Part shown: in pieces, positions 8,337-15,689 of the stretch
Position numbering within the stretch: the stretch's first letter is position 1
Layout: every line of letters begins with the position of its first letter
Assembly: GCF_009765775.1 (NCBI RefSeq)
Contig: NZ_LMUU01000274.1
Location: 37,718 to 74,880 of the forward strand
Reading direction: 5' to 3'
DNA: 37,163 nt
From: Beijerinckia sp. L45
GTDB lineage: Bacteria > Pseudomonadota > Alphaproteobacteria > Rhizobiales > Beijerinckiaceae
Program-made: the position numbers and the translations under genes
The notes under the pieces: model-generated
What the model saw: only the letters and a program-made list of their open reading frames with translations
What the model was told of the DNA's origin: nothing
The model's database searches: none

Positions 8337-9359
8337 CTATTGGTCGGCGACGAAACTCATGTAGGCCGGAAAGCTGCGTGGTGCGCCTGGTGGCGGCGGC
8401 GGAAACGGCGCGGCGCGGCGGACGATCGCCACGGCTTCCTCGTCGACGATGGCGTTGCCGCTGGGATGGTCGAGGGTGACGTCCAGCAGCTCCCCCTTGG
8501 ATCCGATGTTGAAAACCACATGCGCCACCCCCGGCACGAAGACGCGCCCGGATTTTTTCGCCTTGGCAATCAGCCCATAGACCGCCTGCTGGTAGGTGAC
8601 GGGGTTCTCGCCATCATCCGACAGGTTCGGCACCGCAACGGCGGCAAAGGAATCCGGCAACAGGCCGAGCGCCCTGTCGGCCTGCGGATGCAGCGCCGCC
8701 TGGGCGCGCAGATCGGCGGCCTGCGCCTTCAGCGCGGCGAGCTCGTTCTGGAGCGATTTCAAGGCTTCGGCATCCTCCGCCGCCTTGTCGGGCTCGGGTT
8801 GCGGCGCGGCAGGCGGCTTCGCCATCGGCGGCTTTTCGGGTGCTGCCTGAACCGGTTTCTCTGGCGCCGCGGAAGCGGGCTTTGCCGGCTCCTGCCTGGT
8901 TTCGCTTTGTTTCGGCGCCTCCGGCTTCACGGGCTCCGGTTTTGCGGGCTCGGTTTTCGCGGGCTCGGGCGGCTTCGGCGGTTCGGCGGCGGCAGGTTTT
9001 TCGTCCGGCTTGGGGGCGGCAGGCGGCGGCTCTTTCTTGGGCTCAGGCTTGACCTCCGGGGCCTTCGGCGGCGGCTCCTGGACGATCTCGACGGGCGTCT
9101 CCTGCTGCTCGGAAATCGGCGGCGGCTCCTTCACCAGAAGCACGAAGACGGCGAAGAGGGCAAAATGCACGGCAAGCGATATCACGACGACGGGCAGCAG
9201 CATGCCGAACCGTCGGGCGATCGCGGGCGGGACGTCCAGCATCGCGAGCCGATCATCGGCCACGAGATCGGACGGACGGTCATCGTCGCCGACATCCTGC
9301 GTCTCGTCGTCGCCGACGGGCGGTTCGGCTTCATGCGCGGTGACCACGTCGTGACTCAT
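8337..9359 (-). CDS. TonB-like energy-transduction protein
   Basis: This 340-residue protein has TonB architecture. A cytoplasmic acidic N-terminus leads to one membrane anchor (about 53-76, MLLPVVVISLAVHFALFAVF). A long Pro/Lys/Glu-rich spacer (about 77-200, many KPEP and EPAKP repeats) follows, then a short coiled coil (LKSLQNELAALKAQAADLR). The C-terminal TonB domain runs from about 255 to 340 and includes GVAHVVFNIGSKGELLDVTL and EAVAIVRRAAPFPPPP. TonB couples the proton-motive force via ExbB-ExbD to outer-membrane receptors. No exbB, exbD or receptor gene is in the window, so the partners must be elsewhere. The low-complexity spacer is expected for spanning the periplasm. Confidence 0.88.
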   Translation of the reverse strand: MSHDVVTAHEAEPPVGDDETQDVGDDDRPSDLVADDRLAMLDVPPAIARRFGMLLPVVVISLAVHFALFAVFVLLVKEPPPISEQQETPVEIVQEPPPKAPEVKPEPKKEPPPAAPKPDEKPAAAEPPKPPEPAKTEPAKPEPVKPEAPKQSETRQEPAKPASAAPEKPVQAAPEKPPMAKPPAAPQPEPDKAAEDAEALKSLQNELAALKAQAADLRAQAALHPQADRALGLLPDSFAAVAVPNLSDDGENPVTYQQAVYGLIAKAKKSGRVFVPGVAHVVFNIGSKGELLDVTLDHPSGNAIVDEEAVAIVRRAAPFPPPPPGAPRSFPAYMSFVADQ

Positions 9360-9509
9360 CGAAGCACGAGACGCTTTGCGGCTTCGGCCGAACGGACGTG
9401 TCGTCCTACGTGTCGGTTCATCGCCGCATTCCCGTCCAAACGCCTGGAAAGCATTTCGCTCTTATTGCCGATCGACGCCCGCGCAACAACCGATCGAGGG
9501 CCCTCGGCC

Positions 9510-9995
9510 TTACCGACCGATTTGAAAGGTAAACCGATTGGGGTCTGCCGATGTCTGGTCCGTCGGCGGGACAAGCGGACCCGCGATCGACGGAAACGCG
9601 CCGCTCCACTTGGGCGGCGCGAGATTGCTCCCCTCCAGATAGGTCATCCCGTCCTCGCCGGACCCGGCTTGAAACCACAGCGTATCCTGGCGCGAAATCT
9701 GTCCCGCTTCGTGATCGGTGAGGTCGCTGTCGACGAGCACGCTCAGAACCAGGACGGTCCGGACCGGCAGAAAGGCAAAGGCCGCAGTCAGGGGGTCGAG
9801 CCGCGCGGCAAAAAGACCGGCGGCTGTCGCCAGACGGCGCCCGGCGCTCGACCACGATTTCGAACCGCCGTCGCGTTGCCCGTCCGCGACCAGAAGACCG
9901 GCCGATGACGCCGCGCCTTTGTCACCGCACGCCAATGTGAAAACCGCGAACACGGCCACGACGGGGAAGCGAGCGAACGACGGGCGACGAGACAT
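9510..9995 (-). CDS. hypothetical membrane-anchored or exported protein
   Basis: The reading frame from the ATG at 9995 encodes 161 residues. An N-terminal hydrophobic stretch (FPVVAVFAVFTLACG) suggests export; the Cys after TLA is not in a clear lipobox. A second hydrophobic region (LTAAFAFLPVRTVLVLSVLV) lies near the middle, and the C-terminus is polar and Pro-rich. No known family is recognised. Its frame continues another 58 codons upstream, but that part is Arg-rich and looks noncoding. It precedes the TonB-like gene on the same strand by 150 bp. The call rests only on length, N-terminal character and position. Confidence 0.45.
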   Translation of the reverse strand: MSRRPSFARFPVVAVFAVFTLACGDKGAASSAGLLVADGQRDGGSKSWSSAGRRLATAAGLFAARLDPLTAAFAFLPVRTVLVLSVLVDSDLTDHEAGQISRQDTLWFQAGSGEDGMTYLEGSNLAPPKWSGAFPSIAGPLVPPTDQTSADPNRFTFQIGR

Positions 9996-10294
9996 CCAAA
10001 GGACTCTTCGGGGCCACACCTGCAAGACGCCGGACCGGCGCCAGAGCCCTGAGCGCCGCGGTCGACATGGGGAAAGCCAATTTCGCCTTTCTACGCGAGG
10101 CGAAAGCGGGCGGCAAAGCCCTTTGGCGGCGGCGCCCTTCAAGCCCCGCGTCAGTACCATTCGGGTCACAGTGGCGGCAGGGCCGCCCTGTGTTGGGACA
10201 GAGCCCGCGAACCGCCCTTGCCATCACTCCGCTGCTGGGGCATATCTCGTCGCGCCTCTGGCGGCACCTTAAATGTGTCGCTTTCGGGCTTTAC
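9996..10294. other. intergenic region without a supported gene
   Basis: This 299-bp stretch separates the minus-strand hypothetical gene from tRNA-Ser. It must hold the tRNA promoter, but no convincing -35/-10 pair stands out. A frame covering it on the minus strand is an upstream extension of the neighbour and an antisense copy of the tRNA. Confidence 0.5.
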
Positions 10295-10388
10295 GGAGAC
10301 GTGGCCGAGAGGCTGAAGGCGGCGGTTTGCTAAACCGTTATAGGGCCCTAAAGCCCTATCGAGGGTTCGAATCCCTCCGTCTCCGCCA
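10295..10388 (+). tRNA. tRNA-Ser (anticodon GCU)
   Basis: It is a class II tRNA. The acceptor stem GGAGACG (10295-10301) pairs with CGTCTCC (10378-10384), followed by discriminator G and an encoded CCA (10386-10388). The anticodon loop is TTTGCTAAA, giving GCU, which reads AGC/AGU serine codons. A long variable arm (around TTATAGGGCCC-TAAAGCCCTA) and the T arm GAGGG-TTCGAAT-CCCTC are present. A single-copy tRNA, not in a cluster, and not disrupted by any integration. Confidence 0.97.
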
Positions 10389-10456
10389 ATACCGGCTTCG
10401 ACACGACTCAAACGATTTCAAAGAAGCAGGGCATCAAAGCCCTTCGGAGAACGGAA

Positions 10457-11053
10457 ATGTCCCAGACCGTGCGGTCTCGCCTCGCTGACTTCCCCGTGAA
10501 GACCCTCGTTCTCGGGGCGAGCTTTGCAACGATGGCTATGATGGGGACAATCGTACCGTCCTTCGCCGATCCGATTTCGCCGGAAGGCCTCTGGTACACC
10601 AAGGGGCAGGAATCGATCATCAAGTTCCAGCCGTGCAAGCCCACGTTCTGCGGCTCGGTCGTCTGGTTGAAGGATCCGAATGGCGCGGACGGCAAGCCGA
10701 TGCTGGACACCAAGAACCCGGACAAGACCAAGCAGATCCAGCCGATGATCGGCACGGAGATCTTCACCGGCATGACGCCGGCGGACGATCACTGGAAGGG
10801 CAAGGCCTATAACGCCGACGACGGCAAGACCTACGACGTCACCTTTACGGTGAAGACGGTCAAGGAGCCGAACGACACGGCAGACGTCCGCGGCTGCATC
10901 CTCGGCTTTCTCTGCGGCACAGAGACCTTCACACGCGCTGCCGAAGTGCCCGGCGGCGACCCGACGTTGACCGCGACTGCGGCGACCGCACCGGCCGCCA
11001 AGGGCGCAAAGGCGGCTCACCCGGCAGCTAAAAAAGACACCGCGAAGAAGTGA
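10457..11053 (+). CDS. DUF2147 family secreted protein
   Basis: This 198-residue protein has a long signal peptide (about 1-38, ending VPSFA) and then a DUF2147-type domain (about 40-155). It starts DPISPEGLWYTKGQESIIKF, the opening typical of this family, which is predicted to be a small lipocalin-like beta barrel. Cysteine pairs PCKPTFCGSVVW and RGCILGFLCG are notable and probably form disulfides in the periplasm. The C-terminal 35 residues are Ala/Lys-rich and low complexity. The function of the family is not established. It sits just downstream of tRNA-Ser and upstream of another small exported protein on the same strand. Confidence 0.82.
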   Translation: MSQTVRSRLADFPVKTLVLGASFATMAMMGTIVPSFADPISPEGLWYTKGQESIIKFQPCKPTFCGSVVWLKDPNGADGKPMLDTKNPDKTKQIQPMIGTEIFTGMTPADDHWKGKAYNADDGKTYDVTFTVKTVKEPNDTADVRGCILGFLCGTETFTRAAEVPGGDPTLTATAATAPAAKGAKAAHPAAKKDTAKK

Positions 11054-11087
11054 CCGCAGACGCCAGAGCGTGCGCCTGACGTTACTC

Positions 11088-11462
11088 ATGGACCCAAACA
11101 AGTCACAGCTGCGCTTCGGCCACGCCCGAAGCGGTCGGCTTGGCCTTTGCGGCCTGATGGTGATGAGTATCGGCGTGCCTGGCTTGCTGGCGGCGCAAGC
11201 CGAAACCGGTTCACGCCCGGCGCCGGTCGCCACATCCCCGGAAGCCTACATCGCCGCTGAAAAGACCACGCAGGGCAATCTCGGTCACCCCTACGTGCTG
11301 CCGTCCGCATCGCGCGCGCGCATGCATGAATGCGGCGTCGAATGGCAGGCGATGAAAATGTCGGGCGAAGCGGCGGACAAGATCTGGCGGGTGTTTGCCG
11401 CCGCCTGCCTGACGAACGCCGCCAACAAGGCGTCGAGCGCCGAGGGCTCGAAACAACGATAG
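11088..11462 (+). CDS. small exported hypothetical protein with a Cys pair
   Basis: The product is 124 residues from the ATG at 11088; a GTG at 11070 is an alternative and neither has a strong ribosome site. A signal-like hydrophobic segment (LGLCGLMVMSIGVPGLLAAQAE) leads to a mature part containing HECGVEWQAMKMSGEAADK, then IWRVFAAACLTNA. The Cys-x4-Gln-x-Met-Lys ... Trp ... Phe ... Cys arrangement resembles short secreted proteins common in rhizobia, with the two cysteines probably paired. No function is known. It lies 34 bp after the DUF2147 gene and may be cotranscribed. Confidence 0.6.
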   Translation: MDPNKSQLRFGHARSGRLGLCGLMVMSIGVPGLLAAQAETGSRPAPVATSPEAYIAAEKTTQGNLGHPYVLPSASRARMHECGVEWQAMKMSGEAADKIWRVFAAACLTNAANKASSAEGSKQR

Positions 11463-11554
11463 CCGGCAGCGAGAAGACGCCGGCCGGACTGCCCCCGCCG
11501 TTTCTTCTCGCGACCGACTATCCGCTTCATCAACCAAGCAAGAGCGATCTCTTT

Positions 11555-11580
11555 CCGCTTCGGTGATGCCACCAAAGCGG
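11555..11580. terminator. hairpin between convergent genes
   Basis: CCGCTTCGGTG and CACCAAAGCGG form an 11-bp stem with one mismatch around the loop ATGC. It lies between the ends of two convergent genes and could act on both strands, but has no clear T-run. A second weaker inverted repeat (GCGAGAAGA / TCTTCTCGC, 11469-11511) is close by. Confidence 0.4.
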
Positions 11581-11596
11581 AGAGCGTTCGAAAAAC

Positions 11597-12355
11597 TCAG
11601 GCCTGCTCGGGCGTCGTGCTCGGCGCCGTCTCGGTCTTCGGCTTGCGCGTCGCCGTCTTGCGTGCCGGCTTGGCTACGACTTCCGTCGCGACCTCGGGGG
11701 TAGCCTTCTTGGCAGCGGCCCGCGGCGCCTTGGCCTTCGGCGCAACAGCTTTCGGCGCGACGGCCTTGGGCGCAGCGCGCTTGGTCGCCGTCTTCACAGG
11801 AGTCGTTTTCGCCGATGTCCGGCGCGCAGCGGTGTTCTTGGCAACCGCTTTGGAGGTCGCCGATTTTGCGGCGGCGGCGCGGGCGGTCGGAGCCTTGCGG
11901 GTCGCTTTCGGCGCAACCTTCGCTGCGGTCTTTTTCACGGCGGCCTTGGCGCGCGTCGCCTTGACGACGGGCTTGGCGACCTTCGCGCCGACGCGCTTGG
12001 CTGCGGTCTTCGGCGCGGCCTTCTTCGCGGCGACGGACTTCGACGCGGCGGTCTTGGTGGCAGCCTTGCGGGTCGTCGTCTTTGTCGTTGCGCGCGCCGC
12101 GGTCTTGGCTGCGGTCTTCGGCTTGGCCGTTGCCGCCTTCACTGCGGTTCGTGCCGGCGCAGCGCGACGCGCCGCGGTCTTCGGTGCAGCGGTCTTGCGC
12201 GCCGTGGTGGCCTTCGCCGCAGGCTTTGCGGTCTTCTTGGCTTCCGTTGTTTTGGCGGTCTTCGCCTTCGCAGCCGGAGTCTTGGTTGTCGTCTTGGCCG
12301 CTGTCTTGGCCGCGGGTTTCGCCGCGGGCGTTCGTTTCGTAGTCGCCTTGACCAT
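11597..12355 (-). CDS. histone H1-like Lys/Ala-rich DNA-binding protein
   Basis: The 252-residue product is almost entirely Lys, Ala, Thr, Arg and Pro, in irregular repeats such as KTAAK, AAKTT, KAVAPKA and TARKTA. It has no predicted globular domain and only a short acidic tail (ETAPSTTPEQA). This composition matches bacterial histone H1-like proteins (Hc1/Hc2 and AlgP types), which bind DNA or other polyanions through a disordered basic chain. A strong Shine-Dalgarno (AAGGGGAT, 12361-12368) precedes the ATG by 5 bases, supporting real translation. The opposite-strand frame over the same region is a mirror caused by the codon bias. It is followed by the hairpin at 11555. Confidence 0.85.
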   Translation of the reverse strand: MVKATTKRTPAAKPAAKTAAKTTTKTPAAKAKTAKTTEAKKTAKPAAKATTARKTAAPKTAARRAAPARTAVKAATAKPKTAAKTAARATTKTTTRKAATKTAASKSVAAKKAAPKTAAKRVGAKVAKPVVKATRAKAAVKKTAAKVAPKATRKAPTARAAAAKSATSKAVAKNTAARRTSAKTTPVKTATKRAAPKAVAPKAVAPKAKAPRAAAKKATPEVATEVVAKPARKTATRKPKTETAPSTTPEQA

Positions 12356-12930
12356 AGCTAATCCCCTTTAGTTTATCTGCAGCACATATGTTCTTGCGCG
12401 ACGAGGCAAAATAAGCGTAGCGCGCTTGCTTGCCCGTGCAAGTGGTGAACGCCGAAGGTGTTGCCTTTGTGCTGCGAAAACACCGGGCCCACGCGACGAA
12501 CGAAGCCGCTGCGTTGCCGCAAAAGGGGATTGGGATCTTCGATGCTTGCAGGAAGCGCGGTCTCTATTGTCGACAACGGCAGCAAAGCAGAAGCCGAACA
12601 GAACAGTTGCGGGAGCGCAGCCAGACCACAGGCTCGATTTCAAATAACCAATAAATTACAGGCTCTTAGCAGGATAAACGGCGGCTGCCGCCGGTGACAT
12701 CAGGCCATTTATCGATTAGAGAATGTGGTTTGATAGCGGACGAGTTTGCGGAGCGTCCCCTTATGAGCCGAGCGACGGCGCCGTGCCGTTCGACACACCG
12801 GTGCATCTCGATAACCATCGTTCTAAATAATCATGTGAACAAGCGCAGAAACAAGCGCCGATCTGCCTCGACGCTTGTCTTCAGCGGAAATATCGCGCGC
12901 GTTTCCGACTGATTCGCGGACGCGCCCGGC
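12356..12930. other. 575-bp intergenic region, no supported gene
   Basis: This stretch lies upstream of the histone-like gene and downstream of gatB, and is noticeably richer in A+T than its surroundings (around 12640-12690 and 12815-12850). It contains only short, unconvincing frames. It must hold the histone-like gene's promoter. No terminator, tRNA-like fold or riboswitch is evident by eye. A small RNA is possible but not shown. Confidence 0.5.
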
Positions 12931-14418
12931 TCAGATCCCAAGCTTCTGCTTCAAGATGTCGTTGACGCTCTGCGGATTGGCGCGCCCGCCGGTCTGCTTC
13001 ATGACCTGCCCGACGAACCATCCGAGCATGCTCGGTTTGGCCTTCGCCTGTTCGACTTTCTGCGGATTGGCGGCGATGATCGCATCCACGGCCGCTTCGA
13101 TCGCGCCGGTATCGGTGACCTGCGTCAGACCGCGCGCTTCGACGATCGCGCGGGGATCGCCGTCGCGTTCGTCGGTGATGAGAAGCGCGAGAACGTCCTT
13201 GGCGATCTTGCCGGAAATCGTGTTGTCGCCGATGAGATCGACCAGGCCGGCAATCTGCGCCGGCGTGATGTGCGTCTGCGACACCGCCAGACCTTGCGAG
13301 TTGGCATAGGCCGCGATGTCGCCGTTGACCCAGTTCGCGACAATCTTGGCGTCGCGTTTGACGCCGCCGAAGGCGACGCAGGTTTCGAAGAAATCGGCAT
13401 TGTCCTTGTCGGCGACGAGCACGCTGGCATCGTAGGGCGACAGACCATAGGCCTCGACGAAGCGCGTCTTCTTGGCGTCCGGCAGTTCCGGCAACGCGGC
13501 CTTGAGACCGTCGACGAAAGCCTGATCGAACTCGAGCGGCAGCAGATCGGGATCGGGGAAATAGCGGTAGTCGTGCGCTTCTTCCTTGGAGCGCATCGAG
13601 CGCGTTTCGCCGCGCGACGGATCGAACAGACGCGTCTCCTGGTCGATCTTGCCGCCGTCTTCGATGATGCCGATCTGGCGGCGTGCTTCGACATCGATCG
13701 CCTGACCGATGAAGCGGATCGAGTTAACGTTCTTGATCTCGCAACGCGTGCCCAGCGGATCGCCGACCTTGCGTACGGAGACGTTGACGTCGGCGCGCAG
13801 CGAGCCTTGCTCCATGTTGCCGTCGCAGGTGCCGAGATAGCGCATGATGGTGCGGAGCTTGGTCACATAGGCCTTGGCTTCGTCGGCTGAGCGCATGTCG
13901 GGCTTCGACACGATCTCCATCAGCGCCACGCCGGAGCGGTTGAGATCGACGAAGGATTCGGTGGCCGACTGATCATGCAGCGACTTGCCGGCATCCTGCT
14001 CCAGATGCAGCCGCTCGATCCCGACTTCGAACTGCTCGGTCGGGGTGAGATCGACGATGACCACGCCCTCGCCGACGATCGGATCCTTGTACTGCGAGAT
14101 CTGATAGCCCTGCGGCAGATCGGGATAGAAGTAGTTCTTGCGATCGAACACCGAGCGGTTGTGGATCTTGGCGTTGAGGCCGAGGCCGGTGCGCACGGCC
14201 TGCGCCACGCATTCCTGGTTGATCACCGGCAGCATGCCCGGCATCGCCGCATCGACCAGCGACACGTTGCTGTTCGGCTCGTTGCCGAAGGTGGTGGAGG
14301 CGCCGGAGAACAACTTGGAATTCGACGTCACCTGCGCGTGGATTTCCAGGCCCACGATGATCTCCCAATCGGCGGTGGCGCCTTTGACGAGGTTCTGCGG
14401 CTTGATGTGTGCGGTCAT
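12931..14418 (-). CDS. gatB: Asp/Glu-tRNA amidotransferase subunit B (GatB)
   Basis: GatB is the tRNA-binding kinase subunit of GatCAB, which converts mischarged Asp-tRNA(Asn) and Glu-tRNA(Gln) to the amide forms. The 495-residue product shows [13 protein letters not shown] and NSKLFSGAS at the N-terminus. [15 protein letters not shown] and [18 protein letters not shown] are core catalytic-cradle signatures. The C-terminal YqeY-like tail ends [17 protein letters not shown] and NDILKQKLG. Full length and uninterrupted. gatA and gatC, often adjacent, are not in the window. Instead a toxin-antitoxin cluster lies upstream on the same strand, and aspS beyond it. Confidence 0.97.
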   Translation of the reverse strand: MTAHIKPQNLVKGATADWEIIVGLEIHAQVTSNSKLFSGASTTFGNEPNSNVSLVDAAMPGMLPVINQECVAQAVRTGLGLNAKIHNRSVFDRKNYFYPDLPQGYQISQYKDPIVGEGVVIVDLTPTEQFEVGIERLHLEQDAGKSLHDQSATESFVDLNRSGVALMEIVSKPDMRSADEAKAYVTKLRTIMRYLGTCDGNMEQGSLRADVNVSVRKVGDPLGTRCEIKNVNSIRFIGQAIDVEARRQIGIIEDGGKIDQETRLFDPSRGETRSMRSKEEAHDYRYFPDPDLLPLEFDQAFVDGLKAALPELPDAKKTRFVEAYGLSPYDASVLVADKDNADFFETCVAFGGVKRDAKIVANWVNGDIAAYANSQGLAVSQTHITPAQIAGLVDLIGDNTISGKIAKDVLALLITDERDGDPRAIVEARGLTQVTDTGAIEAAVDAIIAANPQKVEQAKAKPSMLGWFVGQVMKQTGGRANPQSVNDILKQKLGI

Positions 14419-14453
14419 GGGTTGTGATCTCTTTGGCTTGAGCCGGCTTGTCG

Positions 14454-14789
14454 CTAAACGAGCTCAGACTCAACGGCCTTTAGAAGGGGTGGCAGACTTT
14501 CTTGTATCGTCATCCATACCAGCGTCGGAGCCACGTCATCATACTCGTGCCGATATTTGTTGCCGGCATTTCGCATGTCCAGCCACTCAATATGTGAGTG
14601 ACGAGCCTTGAGATCGTTCGGCAGACGGCGGCTCGCTTCGGATATGATTTCGAGTGCTCGCGTGGCGGCATAGAACGTTTTCTGGTCAGCTTTAAAGCTA
14701 TCCAGGTCGAAGCCTTCGATGAAAGCGGTGGGAAGGACGATATTGTAGCGGAGATCGACCAGCGCCGTTTTGGCCGCCTCAGAAAGCAT
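14454..14789 (-). CDS. hepT: HepT-like HEPN toxin
   Basis: This small alpha-helical protein (111 residues from the ATG at 14789) resembles HepT (DUF86) RNases. Known HepT toxins are held inactive by their MNT partner, which adds AMP to a tyrosine. Family features are [16 protein letters not shown] (about 42-57) and the active-site region [13 protein letters not shown], with Arg73, His81 and Tyr83. The Arg-to-His spacing is seven residues, longer than the usual four to six, although His-x-Tyr is intact. The ATG overlaps the 3' end of the antitoxin gene by 11 bp, so the two are translationally coupled. The frame stays open 21 codons upstream inside that gene, but [17 protein letters not shown] is the natural start. 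Confidence 0.82.
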   Translation of the reverse strand: MLSEAAKTALVDLRYNIVLPTAFIEGFDLDSFKADQKTFYAATRALEIISEASRRLPNDLKARHSHIEWLDMRNAGNKYRHEYDDVAPTLVWMTIQESLPPLLKAVESELV

Positions 14790-15297
14790 AGATCGCGTCT
14801 CGCTCGGCGGACGGTCGAACGTGCGGTTTGAGCGTTTCGCGGTTGGCGACATCGACCTTCACCGGGAACATATCCTCCAACGAGGAGACGACACCGGCGT
14901 ATTCCCACAGCCCTAGACGAGCAGCGGGATCGATCTCCACCATGATGTCGATATCACTGCCTGCGCCTTGCTCGTCACGTGCGACCGATCCAAACAGCGC
15001 AATGTGAATCACGCCGACAGCCCGCAATTCGAGCTCGGCAGCTCTGAGGGTGGCGATGATTTCATCTTTACCGATCGCATCAGCCGGAGCCTTGGACTTC
15101 GCAGCCTCATGGGCCGCAATCGACGGCTGGTCGCGTACGCCCGCCAAGTCGCGCGCAAGTGCTTCCGCTGCAGCGACGCGATGATGCCGCGACCGCTCGA
15201 GCCGCCGCTGGGCGTCGGACACCGACAACATCGCGTCCGACATCGGACGAGCGTCAGGATCGTTCATCGCAGCCAAGATCATCTCGTCTTCGGTCAT
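14779..15297 (-). CDS. mntA: chimeric antitoxin: BrnT-partner-like leader plus MNT nucleotidyltransferase
   Basis: The C-terminal half (about 75-172) is a minimal nucleotidyltransferase of the MntA type. It has LFGSVARDEQGAGSDIDIMV, matching GS-x10-D-x-D with Gly103, Ser104, Asp115 and Asp117, plus a third acidic residue at Asp149 (VKVDV). MntA enzymes neutralise HepT by AMPylation. The first 35 residues are unusual: TEDEMILAAMNDPDARPMSD looks like the acidic 'DPDA.P' leader of antitoxins that accompany BrnT toxins. In those, a ribbon-helix-helix or HTH domain follows; here a polar helical linker (about 36-74) leads to the MNT domain. The gene starts 6 bp after a brnT-like gene and overlaps hepT. 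The leader assignment is from remembered family pattern, not a search. Confidence 0.8.
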   Translation of the reverse strand: MTEDEMILAAMNDPDARPMSDAMLSVSDAQRRLERSRHHRVAAAEALARDLAGVRDQPSIAAHEAAKSKAPADAIGKDEIIATLRAAELELRAVGVIHIALFGSVARDEQGAGSDIDIMVEIDPAARLGLWEYAGVVSSLEDMFPVKVDVANRETLKPHVRPSAERDAIYAF

Positions 15298-15303
15298 GTC
15301 CGT

Positions 15304-15627
15304 CTAATCCGACCCGGATCGCACCTTAGCATAGGCTCGGCGTTCTGCAGGAAGAAGGCGGCGCGCCGAGATGATGTGCGTGACCTCGTCATCCTCGCCG
15401 CGGAGCGTGAAAGCAACATATAGAAGATCGCCGTCAACTTCGCCAACGGCTACGAACCGCAACTCATTGTAGTCCATGCGGAGGTCGATCTGCTCATCAC
15501 ACAGAGGATCTGCGAAGACTTTCGCTGCATGCTCAAAGCGGATCTTCCACTTCTCAAGGTTGGCGTCGTACTTCGCCGGATCCCATTGGAAACCCGGAGG
15601 ATAACGATCTCGGCCATAGAGTGCCAT
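15304..15627 (-). CDS. brnT: BrnT-like RNase toxin (DUF497)
   Basis: This 107-residue protein matches the BrnT family of RelE-fold ribonuclease toxins. It has FQWDPAKYDANLEKW near the N-terminus, then FEHAAKVFADPL, a central VAVGEVDGDLLYVAFTLRG strand pair, and a C-terminal HIISARRLLPAERRAY helix. In the family BrnT cleaves RNA in the cell and is bound by BrnA, which also represses the operon. Here the KHG often seen after the first Asn is replaced by EKWKI. No separate brnA follows; the next gene begins 6 bp on and carries only a leader like that of BrnT partners. It is the first gene of a three-gene cluster, about 60 bp downstream of aspS. Confidence 0.85.
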   Translation of the reverse strand: MALYGRDRYPPGFQWDPAKYDANLEKWKIRFEHAAKVFADPLCDEQIDLRMDYNELRFVAVGEVDGDLLYVAFTLRGEDDEVTHIISARRLLPAERRAYAKVRSGSD

Positions 15628-15689
15628 GGCGTGCCAATCTTTAAGAGACGCGGAAGGTCACGCGTTGCCCTAACTCCGATAACTCGCGA

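Noticed and set aside
8286-9908. A 540-codon plus-strand frame across the TonB-like gene
   Set aside because: It is a low-complexity Arg/Leu/Gly translation opposite the Pro/Lys/Glu-rich spacer; the minus-strand frame has clear TonB architecture.
10166-10411. Minus-strand frame of 81 codons containing GGIRTLDRALGPYNG
   Set aside because: It is the antisense translation of tRNA-Ser, a well-known source of false proteins.
11616-12371. A 251-codon plus-strand frame, Val/Ala/Phe-rich
   Set aside because: It is the mirror of the histone-like gene caused by AAG/GCC codon bias and lacks a plausible protein composition or ribosome site.
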